12,210 nt of DNA, from assembly GCA_964503595.1 (NCBI GenBank), contig CAZDAM010000098.1:1-12210 (forward strand), in the 5' to 3' direction. Below, piece by piece: positions 1 to 6,608 of the stretch. The notes under the pieces are model-generated. The model made no database searches. It was not told the origin of the DNA and was given only the letters and a program-made list of their open reading frames with translations. Source of the stretch: CAZDAM01 sp964503595 (GTDB lineage Bacteria > Muiribacteriota > UBA6191). Position numbers and translations under genes: made by a program. Position 1 is the first letter of the stretch. Each line of letters begins with the position of its first letter.

Positions 1-38
1 CTTGAGGGGGCATTGCGCTGAAAGTTTCGACGGGACAT
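1..38 (-). CDS. rloB: RloB-family protein, N-terminal fragment (runs off the left edge)
   Basis: An ATG on the minus strand opens two bases after the stop codon of the RloA-type ATPase gene and reads MSRRNFQRNAPS with no stop before the window edge. A short, Arg-rich start of this kind is typical of RloB-family proteins, which are commonly encoded directly downstream of RloA ATPases (the rlo genes were named as restriction-linked ORFs in Campylobacter). No strong Shine-Dalgarno precedes the ATG, so translation is probably coupled to termination of the upstream gene. Only about 12 residues are visible. The identity therefore rests on the start sequence and the neighbour, and another small downstream partner is possible. 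Confidence 0.6.
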   Translation of the reverse strand, partial: MSRRNFQRNAPS

Positions 39-40
39 CT

Positions 41-1360
41 TCAGTTCTGAATTTTGGGTTGAGGATGTAGGTCCATGAGAATTCTTGGAATGCCTCCCAA
101 ACGTCCATGCAGGTAGCTTTTCCGAATGTCCTTATCGTTTCGTATGTCCTTGTAATCCGAAAAGGAATAAAGCTGGGAACATCCGTTCTGATCCCTTTCC
201 GTGACCCACATTTCATCTCTTCGCAACAGATTCTGATCCATTTGCAAAACATCATGGGTTGTAAACAGAAGCTGGGAACGGGAGGCCCTGGAACAGGTTT
301 TCAGGTAGTTTTCCAGAAGCCTTCGTGTCAATAGGGTGTGCAGACTCCTATCCAGTTCATCAATGACATAGACCCGATCCGATGTATGACGTGCTAAATC
401 CAGGAATGCAGGCAAAAGCTCAATGATCCTTCGGGAGCCATCTGATTCTTCAAGTACGCTGAATTTTACCTCTTGCCGGTTTTGGCCAGCATGCAGGGTA
501 ACGAGTTTTTTCGCTGACAGGTTTGCATTCTTGCGAGCAAGGACAAAACGCTCTCCCTGGTGGTAAATGCTCCCTTCCATATCAAACGGGTCCTCCTGAA
601 TATGAGTCTTGATTTCTTCGGGAAGAGGGAGGCTATGAAAGGGAACGTCTTCCCCTTTGAGCTCGTGAATGCCCGTATCCAAAAGAGGCAGGGCTTCATT
701 CATTGCCTGACATAGGGGGTGAGTCTCATCCAGAAACTGCTCAAAAAACCCGAATCGGGACTCGGGGCTTACCAGTTGGAGAGTGTCGCGAAACCAGTCA
801 TAGATGGGTTCAAAGGTGGAAATGTTCTGCGATACAGAATTACTCAGAAAAAGTTGGTTAGGCTGAGTTCCATGATGAGCATATTCAAGAAACGAGCTAT
901 CCTTCAAAGAAGGATGAAGATTCAGAGAAGTTTTGCCTTTTCGATGAAACAGAACCTTCTCATCATTGCTGTTGATTTCTACCAGTTTCTCTTCCAGAAC
1001 CTGTCGGGATGTTGCACTGAAACTGTATTCATAAATAAGATCCTGAAGCAGAATTTCAAAGCAGAATGAGGATGGGTTTTTGGAAGAATCCTCCACGAGC
1101 CGGAAAGGTATGATAGGAATTGGTTTTTCCGGTTTTAACGAGTCGGTGACAAACTCCTTGCAGAACTTAAAAGCCTTCCAGAAATTGGATTTTCCTGAAG
1201 CATTTCCCCCATAAATGGAGGCAACCGGAAGAAGGCGGATCTGAAACTTGGGAAGCCGGAAAACCCTTTCACTATGTTGCCGTTCACGACTGGCCACCAT
1301 GGAAAAAGTTGCTTTTTCCTGGAAGGACATCCAGTTTTCTACAGAAAAACGAATCAGCAT
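41..1360 (-). CDS. rloA: RloA-type AAA_15 family ATPase
   Basis: A 439-residue SMC/ABC-like ATPase of the AAA_15/AAA_21 class, the type found in OLD-, PARIS- and RloA-like defence systems. Visible motifs are the N-terminal strand MLIRFSVENW, Walker A GGNASGKS (residues 51-58), an ABC-signature-like SDGSRR (306-311), Walker B VYVIDE with the likely catalytic Glu335, and the switch His in TTHD (367-370). The C-terminal KSYLHGRLGGIP (415-426) resembles the conserved tail of this family. Residues 60-300 form the variable insertion expected between Walker A and the signature. The ATG at 1358-1360 has a GAGGAG ribosome site about 9 bases upstream. It lies 79 bp downstream of the helicase gene on the same strand and abuts the probable rloB start. 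By family it should be the cytoplasmic sensor/NTPase partner of RloB, with ATP hydrolysis gating an effector. Family assignment is firm, the RloA subtype likely, and a defence role inferred. Confidence 0.85.
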   Translation of the reverse strand: MLIRFSVENWMSFQEKATFSMVASRERQHSERVFRLPKFQIRLLPVASIYGGNASGKSNFWKAFKFCKEFVTDSLKPEKPIPIIPFRLVEDSSKNPSSFCFEILLQDLIYEYSFSATSRQVLEEKLVEINSNDEKVLFHRKGKTSLNLHPSLKDSSFLEYAHHGTQPNQLFLSNSVSQNISTFEPIYDWFRDTLQLVSPESRFGFFEQFLDETHPLCQAMNEALPLLDTGIHELKGEDVPFHSLPLPEEIKTHIQEDPFDMEGSIYHQGERFVLARKNANLSAKKLVTLHAGQNRQEVKFSVLEESDGSRRIIELLPAFLDLARHTSDRVYVIDELDRSLHTLLTRRLLENYLKTCSRASRSQLLFTTHDVLQMDQNLLRRDEMWVTERDQNGCSQLYSFSDYKDIRNDKDIRKSYLHGRLGGIPRILMDLHPQPKIQN

Positions 1361-1439
1361 GGTTTTGGCTCCTCAGATTGGCTTTCTGGTGTCAAAATAC
1401 CATGAATAAGGAGAAAAAATCTCCCAAGACATGGATTCA

Positions 1440-4400
1440 TCAATGCTCTGACACCATATTTGCCCTTGCCGACCGGTAAAGCTCCCGGATATTCAAAATG
1501 ATCTGGCGGCCAAAATCCCCCGGAGTCCCAAAATCAGACTTCTGGATATAGGCTGGTTCAGAATATGTTCCGTGATTCACTTCACATAGAGCCAGAATCC
1601 AGTTTTCCGGGCTGTTACGGGCCTTCAGAGCTTCATTGCGGGTCAGATAGATATGCTCGTTTTGAGGGCTGTGACCCTTGACTTCTAAAAACCTGAGATG
1701 ACCGTTTGGGGTTCTGGATTCAATATCATAGCCAAGGTTTTCCGAAGAAACATCACGGGGAACATTCCCCAGGGCCAGCTCTTTTTCGATCACGGCTTGC
1801 ATGGCGGCAAGTTCGATCTGCCTTCTTGCCGCGTAGTCGGCCTGAATCTGCTGGATGGGCTTTTTACTTTGCAGAAGCTCAGCCGGCAGAACCAGCGCGG
1901 TTCCAATCACTTTGGGGCTAAGAATGCGGATCTGACGCTGTAGCCGTAAATCTTCCTGTCTTTGAAAGCATCGGATCTTCAGACCCTCGATATCCTGCTC
2001 GATTCGGTTGAAATGGGAAATGAAGTTCTTTTTCCCGGATCGGATTTTCTCTTCATACTCTTCCTTACGGATATTCAGATGACCCAGTTCGGTCTGAAGC
2101 CTGCGCTCAATTTCGGCACCATGTTCCTCAAGCCTCTGCCTGCGCTTTTGAATTCTTGACTGAAGATCCTCCTGGCAATGTTGCAGGGCTTTTTCCGCAG
2201 CAAGCTGTTTCAGCTCTGAGTGATGAATCCACTCCAGTCCCTTGGGAGCCTCTTCCATTTCTTCTTCGCTCAATTCCCGGCAGTCCAAAAAGATCCCGGT
2301 GCCCGCCAGGTGGCTCCGATGATCCTCATACATGACCAGCCAGTAGATTTCCGATGAAACGCAAGCATTTGAAGTTGAAGAATCATTCAGATCGATCTGC
2401 ACCATGAAAACCAGAAAAGGCTCCAGGGAAGGGGCATGATCCATGGCAAGAATGGCTCCGGTTTTCATGGAGTTGTCGGTTTTGTGCAAGATAGCTCTGG
2501 ACACAGCTTCAAACAGATGATGCCCCGGGCAGAGCAAAGTGTGATCCGAATGGTTTGTCATCAGGTCCCGATCAAATTCCAGGTATTGCCATTGCCTGGG
2601 CAGAGGTTTCGTGGCGAAGCTTTCAAGCGAACGGGGCAGATTGGAAATCGAGATGGATGTATCCGGCTCCGTCCGATATTTAATCCCCAGAAACTTAAGG
2701 GCCCGCTCAAAATAATCTCTCAGATTGTGAGGTTGAAGACGCTGTACTTTGGCCCTTTCCATTTTTTCACGCATGGAGGAGAGTCTTGAGGTATCCAGAT
2801 GCTCCTCGGCCAATGCCCTCTTTTCCATGATCTTACGGATATTCTCCGTGTCCATGGCATTATCCACTTTACGAAAAATCTCCTCCTGACTCAGGGAGTC
2901 ATTGGATCGAATGGAATCCAGAATCAAATCTCTTAAGGAATTGTTTTCAAAAACCTTGCCTAAGACATCAAAGACCTTGCCCTGAAGCTGCTCTCTGGCT
3001 CGTTCCAGCTTTTCCAGCATGCGTTCAAAGACCATGCCCTCTCTTGTCTGATGGGCAATCAGATTCCACTGGTGACAGGGGATTTTCTGTCCAATCCTGT
3101 GAATCCGCCCAAAGCGCTGCTCCAGACGGTTTGGGTTCCAGGGCAGGTCGTAATTGATCATAAGATGGCACTGCTGAAGATTGACGCCTTCACCAACAGC
3201 ATCGTTGGCAAGCAGAATGACAACTTCGGGATTGAAGCGAAAATCCTCCAGAAGACGCAGTCTCTCTTCTCTTGCAACCTGCCCGTGAATTGTCACAACG
3301 GCCTTGGGGTTGCCCAGCACTTCCTTAAGCTCTTCTTCAAGAAAGAAAAGGGTGTCGCGAAACTCCGAAAAGATGAGGATCTTCTGCCTCTTCCCATCCT
3401 TAAAAAGCCGCTCTTCCTGAAGCACTTCCTGAAGCTGCTGCCATTTGGCATCCATACCCGAATTTCGCAAAACCCGAGCCTGCTCGATCAAATCCTGAAT
3501 GGTTGCAATTTCTTTTTTCAGTTCATCAACAGTCTGAGCTGCGGTAATACCGGAAGAAATTTCAGTCTGCTCCTCCCACTCAGAAGCCGTCCATTCTTCT
3601 TCCATATCTTCCCAATCAATCATTCCGATAGGCGAGCTGCTATGTTCCGGCTTGCCCTCCAATACCTCCTGAAGCTGATTCTCCAGTCGCAAAAGGCGGT
3701 TGTTCAGACTTTTGAAAATGGCCGCACTTGAAGATGCCAGCCGGCGTTGCAGGATAATCATGGCGAAAGTCACATTGACCTTCTGGGCTTCATCAAGACG
3801 CTGAGCCCGGTTCATTTCCTCTCTGACATAGCGGGTGATATTTTCATATAATGCTTGTTCGCCTATGGAAAGCTCGTAGTGAGTCACGTAACTATGGCGG
3901 GGAGGGAAAAGAGCTGTCCCATCAAAACGTACCAGTTCTTCCTTGACCATACGCCGATACATATGGGCAGAAAGAGGAACCTTTTCTGAAGAACGGTAAA
4001 GTCCGGCATAGCGTTCCGGATCCAGAAGAGTCAGAAAAAGCTTGAAATCGGTGTCTTTTCCGTTATGGGGAGTGGCTGTCATCAAAAGAAAATGCCGGGA
4101 GGTCTGACTCAGGATTTTGCCAAGCCGGTAACGCTGAGTTTCGCTGATTTCCTTGCCTTGGGCTGTGGCTGACATGCGATGCGATTCATCTCCAATGACC
4201 AGATCCCAATGCTCTTTTTTCAGCCATTCCTTGTATTCATCATTGCGTGCCAACATGTCGAGGCGGGCAATCATGAAGGGAAACTTCTGAAAAATCTTTT
4301 CCTTATGCTGGCGAATGGAATCTGGTGTCAGAATTTCAAATTGCAGGGAGAAATGATTTTCCAGCTCATCCTGCCATTGCTCGACCAGGCTTCCTGGAGG

Positions 4401-4871
4401 GACGATCAGGCAACGCTCCACGACTCCTCTTAACATCAGCTCACGAATCAAAAGGCCTGCCATGATGGTCTTGCCCGCCCCAGGATCATCGGCCAGAAGA
4501 AATCGAAGTGGATTCTGATCGAGCATCTGTTCGTAAACGACAGAAATCTGATGGGGCAGGGGTTCAATGCGGGCCCCATGAACCGCTAAAAAGGGATCGG
4601 TCTGTACCCCAAACCGAATCCGAAGAGCTTCCGCGGCCAAAAGAAAATGCTCCCCATTCTGACTCTCAAACGGAATTTTTTTATCGGTGATGAGAATGGC
4701 ATTTGCAACCTGAGCCTGATTCAGAACCGTTTCCTCAATTCCTCCTCCCTCTGACCGGTAGATCAGGGAAACGTTTTCCCCCATCTTTTGGGCCAGAACA
4801 ACTTCAACAATCTCATCTTCAAGAATGCCGGAAAGCCTGGTTCCTGCGGCCCATTTATCGATATCTGTCAT
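1440..4871 (-). CDS. SNF2/RapA-like helicase with C-terminal DUF3883 domain
   Basis: A 1143-residue superfamily 2 ATPase. RecA domain 1 carries Walker A ADDPGAGKT (127-135), a DESH box (228-231, variant of DEAH) and motif III TATPHN (265-270). RecA domain 2 carries ILIFSEF (498-504), DAVGEGVNLQ (557-566) and the arginine-finger motif QRFGRIHRIGQ (585-595). Between them lies a Glu/Trp-rich acidic insert (about 403-440). A Glu/Arg/Lys-rich, probably coiled-coil segment covers about 890-980. Residues 1015-1110 match DUF3883, a PD-(D/E)xK nuclease-like fold: GYDIES contains Asp1049 and FLEVKG contains Glu1063 and Lys1065, so the nuclease-like triad looks intact. The ATG has a strong GAGGAG site. 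Such helicases occur in defence islands (DISARM-type and restriction-like loci) and probably translocate on or remodel DNA. No methyltransferase accompanies it here. It heads an apparent operon with rloA and rloB. The family is certain; the substrate and system type are not. Confidence 0.9.
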   Translation of the reverse strand: MTDIDKWAAGTRLSGILEDEIVEVVLAQKMGENVSLIYRSEGGGIEETVLNQAQVANAILITDKKIPFESQNGEHFLLAAEALRIRFGVQTDPFLAVHGARIEPLPHQISVVYEQMLDQNPLRFLLADDPGAGKTIMAGLLIRELMLRGVVERCLIVPPGSLVEQWQDELENHFSLQFEILTPDSIRQHKEKIFQKFPFMIARLDMLARNDEYKEWLKKEHWDLVIGDESHRMSATAQGKEISETQRYRLGKILSQTSRHFLLMTATPHNGKDTDFKLFLTLLDPERYAGLYRSSEKVPLSAHMYRRMVKEELVRFDGTALFPPRHSYVTHYELSIGEQALYENITRYVREEMNRAQRLDEAQKVNVTFAMIILQRRLASSSAAIFKSLNNRLLRLENQLQEVLEGKPEHSSSPIGMIDWEDMEEEWTASEWEEQTEISSGITAAQTVDELKKEIATIQDLIEQARVLRNSGMDAKWQQLQEVLQEERLFKDGKRQKILIFSEFRDTLFFLEEELKEVLGNPKAVVTIHGQVAREERLRLLEDFRFNPEVVILLANDAVGEGVNLQQCHLMINYDLPWNPNRLEQRFGRIHRIGQKIPCHQWNLIAHQTREGMVFERMLEKLERAREQLQGKVFDVLGKVFENNSLRDLILDSIRSNDSLSQEEIFRKVDNAMDTENIRKIMEKRALAEEHLDTSRLSSMREKMERAKVQRLQPHNLRDYFERALKFLGIKYRTEPDTSISISNLPRSLESFATKPLPRQWQYLEFDRDLMTNHSDHTLLCPGHHLFEAVSRAILHKTDNSMKTGAILAMDHAPSLEPFLVFMVQIDLNDSSTSNACVSSEIYWLVMYEDHRSHLAGTGIFLDCRELSEEEMEEAPKGLEWIHHSELKQLAAEKALQHCQEDLQSRIQKRRQRLEEHGAEIERRLQTELGHLNIRKEEYEEKIRSGKKNFISHFNRIEQDIEGLKIRCFQRQEDLRLQRQIRILSPKVIGTALVLPAELLQSKKPIQQIQADYAARRQIELAAMQAVIEKELALGNVPRDVSSENLGYDIESRTPNGHLRFLEVKGHSPQNEHIYLTRNEALKARNSPENWILALCEVNHGTYSEPAYIQKSDFGTPGDFGRQIILNIRELYRSARANMVSEH

Positions 4872-4898
4872 GATCTTCGCTCCTCACTTCAGCCTGGC

Positions 4899-4904
4899 AT
4901 TCTA
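4899..4904 (-). promoter_or_regulatory. Candidate -10 box for the helicase-rloA operon
   Basis: On the minus strand the hexamer reads TAGAAT (five of six to TATAAT), which would start transcription about 20 bases before the helicase ATG and leave its GAGGAG ribosome site in the leader. The -35 position at 17-bp spacing has no good match and falls inside the inverted repeat at 4917-4931. That would suit a regulated promoter. Read by eye only. Confidence 0.35.
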
Positions 4905-4916
4905 AAGGAAATCCAC

Positions 4917-4931
4917 TGACACGGGGTGTCA
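4917..4931. promoter_or_regulatory. Operator-like inverted repeat between divergent operons
   Basis: A perfect 6-bp inverted repeat, TGACAC-GGG-GTGTCA. It is extended outward by CCA/TGG if one C next to the left arm is allowed to bulge. It lies in the 107-bp gap between the helicase start and the XRE-ImmA/IrrE start. It covers the -35 position of the candidate helicase promoter and is a few bases upstream of the weak candidate promoter for the peptidase gene. A dimeric HTH protein is the natural binder, and the neighbouring XRE-metallopeptidase is the obvious candidate. This is inference from position and symmetry. Confidence 0.5.
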
Positions 4932-4937
4932 TGGTCG

Positions 4938-4966
4938 TTGCAGGATTTAAATCGGTTTTTTAGACT
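4938..4966 (+). promoter_or_regulatory. Weak candidate promoter for the ImmA/IrrE-DUF4411 pair
   Basis: TTGCAG (4938-4943) and TAGACT (4961-4966) are 17 bp apart, and a TATATAA run follows at 4966-4972. Matches to consensus are modest (three and four of six). Either -10 would give a leader of only a few bases before the ATG at 4979. Confidence 0.25.
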
Positions 4967-4978
4967 ATATAAGGGATT

Positions 4979-6133
4979 ATGGGCAAAGCAAGGATCAATT
5001 ATCGAATATTGTCCTGGGCGCGAGAGCGTGGTGGTTGGGGACCCGTCGATTTTGCTCGAAAATGCAGGATCAGTGAAGAGCAGCTACAAAAATGGGAATC
5101 TGGTGAAAGCTCTTTGACGTTCAGACAGGCCCAGCACTTTGCCAAAGTTGCCCGGATTCCTTTTGGCTACCTCTATCTGAAAGACATTCCAGTTCAAAAG
5201 ACCCTGCCAATACCGGATCTTCGAACTTTAGACAGCCTGGAACTGGCTGAGCCAAGCGCAGAGTTGAGCGAACTTTTGGATCTCATGCTGGAATGCCAGG
5301 CATGGTATCGAGACTATGCGATTCAACAGGAATTAGAGCCTGTATCGGTAGTGGGAAGTTTTTCTGTCCACGATGGTGTGGGTGCCGTAGTTCGGGATGT
5401 CCGCCAAAAATTGAATATTTCACCTTATCCGCAGAAAGGTTCCTGGGAAGATTATTACCGGGATCTGGTTCAGCGTATAGAGAGTCTTGGAATCCTTGTC
5501 ATGCGTCAGGCATTCCTGAATCATCACTCTCGTCGCTTCAAAGTGGAGGAGTTTCGTGGCTTTGCTTTAAGCGATCCCTATGCTCCGATGATTTTCATCA
5601 ATGATGCGGATGCACCAGGAGCCAGGTTATTTACTCTCATGCATGAGCTGAGTCATCTCTGGATTGACAGCTCTGGAGTGTCCGATGGGCATATTGGTAG
5701 TCACCGGCAGGACGAAAAATTCTGCAATGAAGTGGCTGCGGCAGTATTGGTTCCTGAAGATGAGTTTCGACAGCAGTGGAAAACAGACTTTGAAAACTGG
5801 AGGCAAAACCTTCCTATTCTGGAGAGCCATTTTCACGTCAGTAGCTGGGTATTGGCTCGCAGAGCGTGCACCCTTGGTTATATCAATCCTCTGGAATACG
5901 GTTCCTATATTCAGGAGCAAAAACGAGCTTATGAAAACAGGGAACCTACTTCCGGGGGCCCTTCGTTCTACAGACTCAAGAAGTCTCGTATCAGCCCGTT
6001 ATTTTCGCGCGCAGTGATTCATCAGGCCTTGAATGGCAACCTGTTATTTCGAGACGCTGGATGGTTTTTGGGAGTCAAGCCCTCGGGCATTCTCAAATTT
6101 GCCAGGGAGTTGGGTTTTGCTATATCTCCTTGA
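4979..6133 (+). CDS. XRE-family HTH plus ImmA/IrrE (M78/DUF955) metallopeptidase, probable antitoxin
   Basis: A 384-residue protein with an N-terminal XRE-type helix-turn-helix (about 14-62) and a zinc metallopeptidase domain with HELSH (residues 222-226) plus a downstream Glu in NEVAAAVLVPEDEF (Glu251, probable third zinc ligand). The ending of about 60 residues (325-384, with SRAVIHQALNG and RDAGWFLGVK) is characteristic of the M78 proteins paired with DUF4411 genes. ImmA/IrrE proteins cleave repressors or act as antitoxin-regulators, and this one is expected to be cytoplasmic and DNA-binding. The ATG at 4979 gives the usual family start. The AAGGGA in front is too close for an ideal ribosome site. 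Its last 17 bases overlap the likely TTG start of the next gene. The active site looks intact, so proteolysis is plausible, but the target is unknown. The divergent inverted repeat at 4917-4931 is a candidate autoregulatory site. Confidence 0.88.
   Translation: MGKARINYRILSWARERGGWGPVDFARKCRISEEQLQKWESGESSLTFRQAQHFAKVARIPFGYLYLKDIPVQKTLPIPDLRTLDSLELAEPSAELSELLDLMLECQAWYRDYAIQQELEPVSVVGSFSVHDGVGAVVRDVRQKLNISPYPQKGSWEDYYRDLVQRIESLGILVMRQAFLNHHSRRFKVEEFRGFALSDPYAPMIFINDADAPGARLFTLMHELSHLWIDSSGVSDGHIGSHRQDEKFCNEVAAAVLVPEDEFRQQWKTDFENWRQNLPILESHFHVSSWVLARRACTLGYINPLEYGSYIQEQKRAYENREPTSGGPSFYRLKKSRISPLFSRAVIHQALNGNLLFRDAGWFLGVKPSGILKFARELGFAISP
6104..6119 (+). promoter_or_regulatory. Ribosome site deciding a TTG start for the DUF4411 gene
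   Basis: AGGGAG (6104-6109) lies 7 bases before TTG (6117-6119), inside the coding end of the metallopeptidase gene. It supports translation of the PIN-like protein from TTG rather than from the far upstream in-frame ATG at 6033, giving the family-typical N terminus LYLLDSNTYIEAKN. Confidence 0.6.
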
Positions 6134-6605
6134 TTCCAACACATACATAGAAGCCAAGAATCAGTTTTATCCTTTTGATTTTTGTCCTGCGTATTGGGAT
6201 TGGTTGGATCGGCTGTTTGAGAGGGACATTGCTTGCAGTATCCAGATGGTAGGAGAGGAACTAAGGGAAGGCAATGATGAATTGGCAGAATGGGCTAAAG
6301 CAAGACGGATGCATTTCTTATCTGAAGATGATCCAGCGACTCAGTCGGCAATGGAGGCGATTGCCAACTACGTGGAGAAAGGGCCTTTCACTCAAGGCAG
6401 TAGACACAAATTTCTGACGAGAGCAGATCCATGGGTTATTGCTAAAGCGCAGGCTCTTCAAGCTACCGTTGTGACCAGAGAAAAATTTGATCCTGAGAAT
6501 AGCAGAAAGGTCAAAATTCCAAATATCTGCAAGGTATTTTCTGTTCCCTGTATCGATACTTTTGATTTTCTACGCATGACAAAAGTCAGATTTGTTCTAC
6601 TTTGA
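6117..6605 (+). CDS. DUF4411 family PIN-like protein, probable ribonuclease toxin
   Basis: About 162 residues from the proposed TTG start, the usual size for DUF4411. It opens with LYLLDSNTYIEAKN, then FDFCPAYWDWLDRL, the family signature. PIN-type acidic residues can be placed at Asp6 (LLDSN), Glu48/Glu49 (VGEEL) and Asp104 in the TRADPWVIAKA segment, with VVTREKF following as the next core strand. PIN proteins are metal-dependent RNases and often toxins. Here the gene overlaps the end of an XRE-ImmA/IrrE gene, a recurring antitoxin-toxin layout. An ATG at 6033 is in the same frame but would overlap the partner by 101 bp and add a non-family N terminus, so I rejected it. The stop codon is 3 bp from the stop of the convergent fic gene. 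RNase activity is inferred from family; the RNA target is unknown. Confidence 0.82.
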   Translation: MLYLLDSNTYIEAKNQFYPFDFCPAYWDWLDRLFERDIACSIQMVGEELREGNDELAEWAKARRMHFLSEDDPATQSAMEAIANYVEKGPFTQGSRHKFLTRADPWVIAKAQALQATVVTREKFDPENSRKVKIPNICKVFSVPCIDTFDFLRMTKVRFVLL

Positions 6606-6608
6606 TTT

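Noticed and set aside
1390..1395. Perfect TTGACA on the minus strand upstream of rloA
   Set aside because: No acceptable -10 at 16-18 bp spacing; that position is taken by the GAGGAG ribosome site of rloA.
1410..1424. GGAGA-A5-TCTCC hairpin between the helicase and rloA genes
   Set aside because: The 5-bp stem is weak and lacks a following U-run in the transcript direction, so it does not qualify as a terminator.
3051..3731. 226-codon open frame on the plus strand
   Set aside because: It lies antisense inside the helicase gene, has no recognisable domain or ribosome site, and is explained by the codon structure of the opposite strand.
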